Assembly: GCA_910587785.1 (NCBI GenBank)
Contig: CAJUOA010000156.1
Coordinates: 1 to 5,383, forward strand
Origin: an uncultured Oscillospiraceae bacterium
GTDB taxonomy: Bacteria > Bacillota > Clostridia > Oscillospirales > Oscillospiraceae
Direction: 5' to 3'
Length of the DNA: 5,383 bases
Each line of letters opens with the position of its first letter. Position 1 is the first letter of the stretch. A program made the position numbers and the translations under genes. A model generated the notes under the pieces. That model was not told where the DNA came from, made no database searches, and worked only from the letters and a program-made list of their open reading frames with translations. Below, one piece after another: positions 3,897-5,383 of the stretch.

Positions 3897-5383
3897 TTGT
3901 CCAGACGCCGGAAACCAAAAACAAACACCGCGCCCGTCCTGACAGCGGACGCGTTTTCCAATCCTCTCTTTCGCCTGGGCCGCGGCTCCCAGTCCCCGCT
4001 GGAGGCCACGGAGTACCCCCTGACCCGGATGACGGGGAACTACGCCCTTCTCAGCAGCCTCTACCGGGATAACTGGGTGGTCCAGAACGTTGTTGGCATC
4101 ATCCCCGACGACATGACGAAAAACTGGTTCACCCTCAGCGGCGTGGACCCGGAGCACCAGCGGACCCTGGACCGGGTGCAGCGGGAGACGGCCCTGCGGG
4201 CCCGGATCAACACGGGGCTGAAGTGGGGGCGGCTCTACGGCGGGGCGGCGGGCATCCTTCTCATCCGGGGCCACGAGGGCCTGCTGGACCAGCCGTTGGA
4301 TGTGGGTACCGTCCTGCCGGGGTCTTTCCAGGGCTTGTACGTCCTGGACCGCTGGTGCGGCGTCACGCCGGGGGCGGAGACGGTCCTGATCCGGGGCGAG
4401 GAGGTCCCGGCGTATTACCAGGTGACCGGCCCCGGCGGCGGAATCCTGGCCCGCGTCCACCATTCACGGGTGATCCGCTTCACCGGCCGGGAACTGCCCT
4501 ACCTGGAGAAGCTGGCGGAGATGTACTGGGGCGAGAGCGAGATTGAAGCCCTGTACCAGGACGTGGTCAAGCACGACAACGTGTCCGCCAACATGGCGGC
4601 GCTGACTTTCCGGGCCAACGTGGACACCATGGAGGTCCAGAACTTAGACCAGCTCTTTTCCCTGGCCTCGGGGGAGGCCCAGCGGCGCTTCTGGAACACC
4701 GTGCAGGCCCAAAGCGTCATGCGGTCCAATTTCGGCTATCAGCTGGTGAACAAGGGCGACCAGATTACCAACACCCAGTACACCTTCACCGGCCTTCAGG
4801 AGGTCTACGACAGTATGTGTCACGACCTCTCCGGCGCCAGCCGTATCCCGGTGACGAAGCTGTTCGGACGCTCCCCCGCGGGGCTGAATTCCACCGGAGA
4901 GGGCGATCTGAGAAACTACTACGACTACGTGGACACCCTCCGGGAGAACATCCTCCGGCCCATTCTGGAGCGCCTGCTGCCGGTGGTGTGTATGTCCGCC
5001 TGGGGCGAGGTGCCGGAGGAGCTGGACATCCGCTTCCCGCCCCTCTGGACGCCTACGGCAAAGGAAGTGGCGGAAATCGGGGAGAAGAAAGCCGCCGCTA
5101 TCCGGGATATTTTCCAGGCGGGGCTGCTGCGGGCGGACACGGCCCAGAAGGAGCTGAAGAAGCTGGCGGACGAGACGGGCCTCTTCGGCAATCTCTCCGA
5201 CGAGGAGATTGCCGCCAACGCGGGCAAGACCTATCAGGATGTGACGGCCCTGCGGGACCCGCTGGCGGGGCTGGACTTCGGCCCGGAGGATGGGGACTTG
5301 GCGCGGGAGACCGGGGACGCCCTGACCCTGGACTACAAGGGACAGCCCCGGGATAAACATGGGCGGTTCACCTATGGGAAGCT
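3897..5383 (+). CDS. Phage portal protein, DUF1073 / Acb1-like N-terminal family (3' partial)
   Basis: The frame is open for about 495 codons to the window edge, with no stop. It begins at a TTG after a strong ribosome binding site. The N-terminal region has YPLTRMTGNYALLSSLYRDN and VVQNVVGIIPDDMTKNWF (about residues 39-77), the usual entry of DUF1073 portals. GLKWGRLYGGAAGILLI (about 106-122) and RVIRFTGRELPY (about 190-201) follow, then the family hallmark FGRSPAGLNSTGEGDLRNYY (about 322-341), and the PLWTPTAKEVAEI helix region. Portals form the dodecameric ring at the phage head vertex through which DNA is packaged. The Pfam family was renamed after Acb1 because some members are joined to that anti-CBASS enzyme; the portion here is the portal part. 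Near the window end QPRDKHGRFTYGK looks like a linker that often precedes an extra C-terminal domain, which lies outside the window. Confidence 0.92.
   Translation, partial: MSRRRKPKTNTAPVLTADAFSNPLFRLGRGSQSPLEATEYPLTRMTGNYALLSSLYRDNWVVQNVVGIIPDDMTKNWFTLSGVDPEHQRTLDRVQRETALRARINTGLKWGRLYGGAAGILLIRGHEGLLDQPLDVGTVLPGSFQGLYVLDRWCGVTPGAETVLIRGEEVPAYYQVTGPGGGILARVHHSRVIRFTGRELPYLEKLAEMYWGESEIEALYQDVVKHDNVSANMAALTFRANVDTMEVQNLDQLFSLASGEAQRRFWNTVQAQSVMRSNFGYQLVNKGDQITNTQYTFTGLQEVYDSMCHDLSGASRIPVTKLFGRSPAGLNSTGEGDLRNYYDYVDTLRENILRPILERLLPVVCMSAWGEVPEELDIRFPPLWTPTAKEVAEIGEKKAAAIRDIFQAGLLRADTAQKELKKLADETGLFGNLSDEEIAANAGKTYQDVTALRDPLAGLDFGPEDGDLARETGDALTLDYKGQPRDKHGRFTYGK

Noticed and set aside
3174..4463. 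Long - strand open frame of 429 codons opposite the portal and preceding genes
   Set aside because: It runs antisense to well-supported genes, has Arg/Pro/Gln-rich composition typical of the complement of GC-rich coding DNA, and shows no recognisable motif.
4644..5360. - strand open frame of 238 codons and + strand 4817-5356 frame
   Set aside because: Both lie within the portal gene in other frames; the low-complexity Gly/Arg/Pro content marks them as shadows.

Overview
The window is a segment of an integrated or free tailed phage (or cryptic prophage) from a GC-rich member of the Firmicutes/Bacillota, most like gut Oscillospiraceae. This rests on strong AGGAGG-type ribosome binding sites, mostly GC-rich coding (some rows reach about 73-75% G+C by hand count), and protein families typical of clostridial prophages. 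No rRNA, tRNA, CRISPR array, integrase or transposase is visible. Every supported gene is on the + strand.

Layout. 1-56 is the last few codons of an unidentified gene. 99-797 encodes a complete metallo-beta-lactamase-fold hydrolase of the YycJ/WalJ type with all expected metal ligands. After an 81-base gap that can fold into a strong hairpin comes a DUF4373 (Lin1244/Lin1753-type) phage replication-initiation protein. It is split in two frames (879-1436 and the remainder to 1782), and the break lies in a run of seven AAAGN pentanucleotides. Adding one AAAGT unit restores a single 302-residue protein. From 1779 to 3830 there is a train of tightly packed, often overlapping small phage genes: a 148-aa conserved phage protein, a 67-aa cysteine-rich protein, a 127-aa helical protein, a GTG-started CxC protein whose tail overprints its neighbour, a 76-aa helical protein, a 105-aa phage protein and a 78-aa TTG-started protein. 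Their functions are unknown.

At 3827-3895 a gene begins with a clear HAD-type motif (IDFDGC) but stops after 22 codons. It runs directly into the start of the phage portal gene (TTG at 3897), which continues past the end of the window. The portal belongs to the DUF1073 / 'Acb1-like N-terminal' portal family. Terminase genes, which normally precede a portal, are absent. The simplest reading is a deletion that joined the start of the HAD gene to sequence just ahead of the portal, perhaps the last codons of the large terminase.

Together these genes span the border between the replication/accessory module and the packaging/head module. With the replication gene out of frame and the terminase apparently missing, this copy looks like a decaying prophage or a phage satellite-like derivative. 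Assembly error at either place cannot be excluded from sequence alone.
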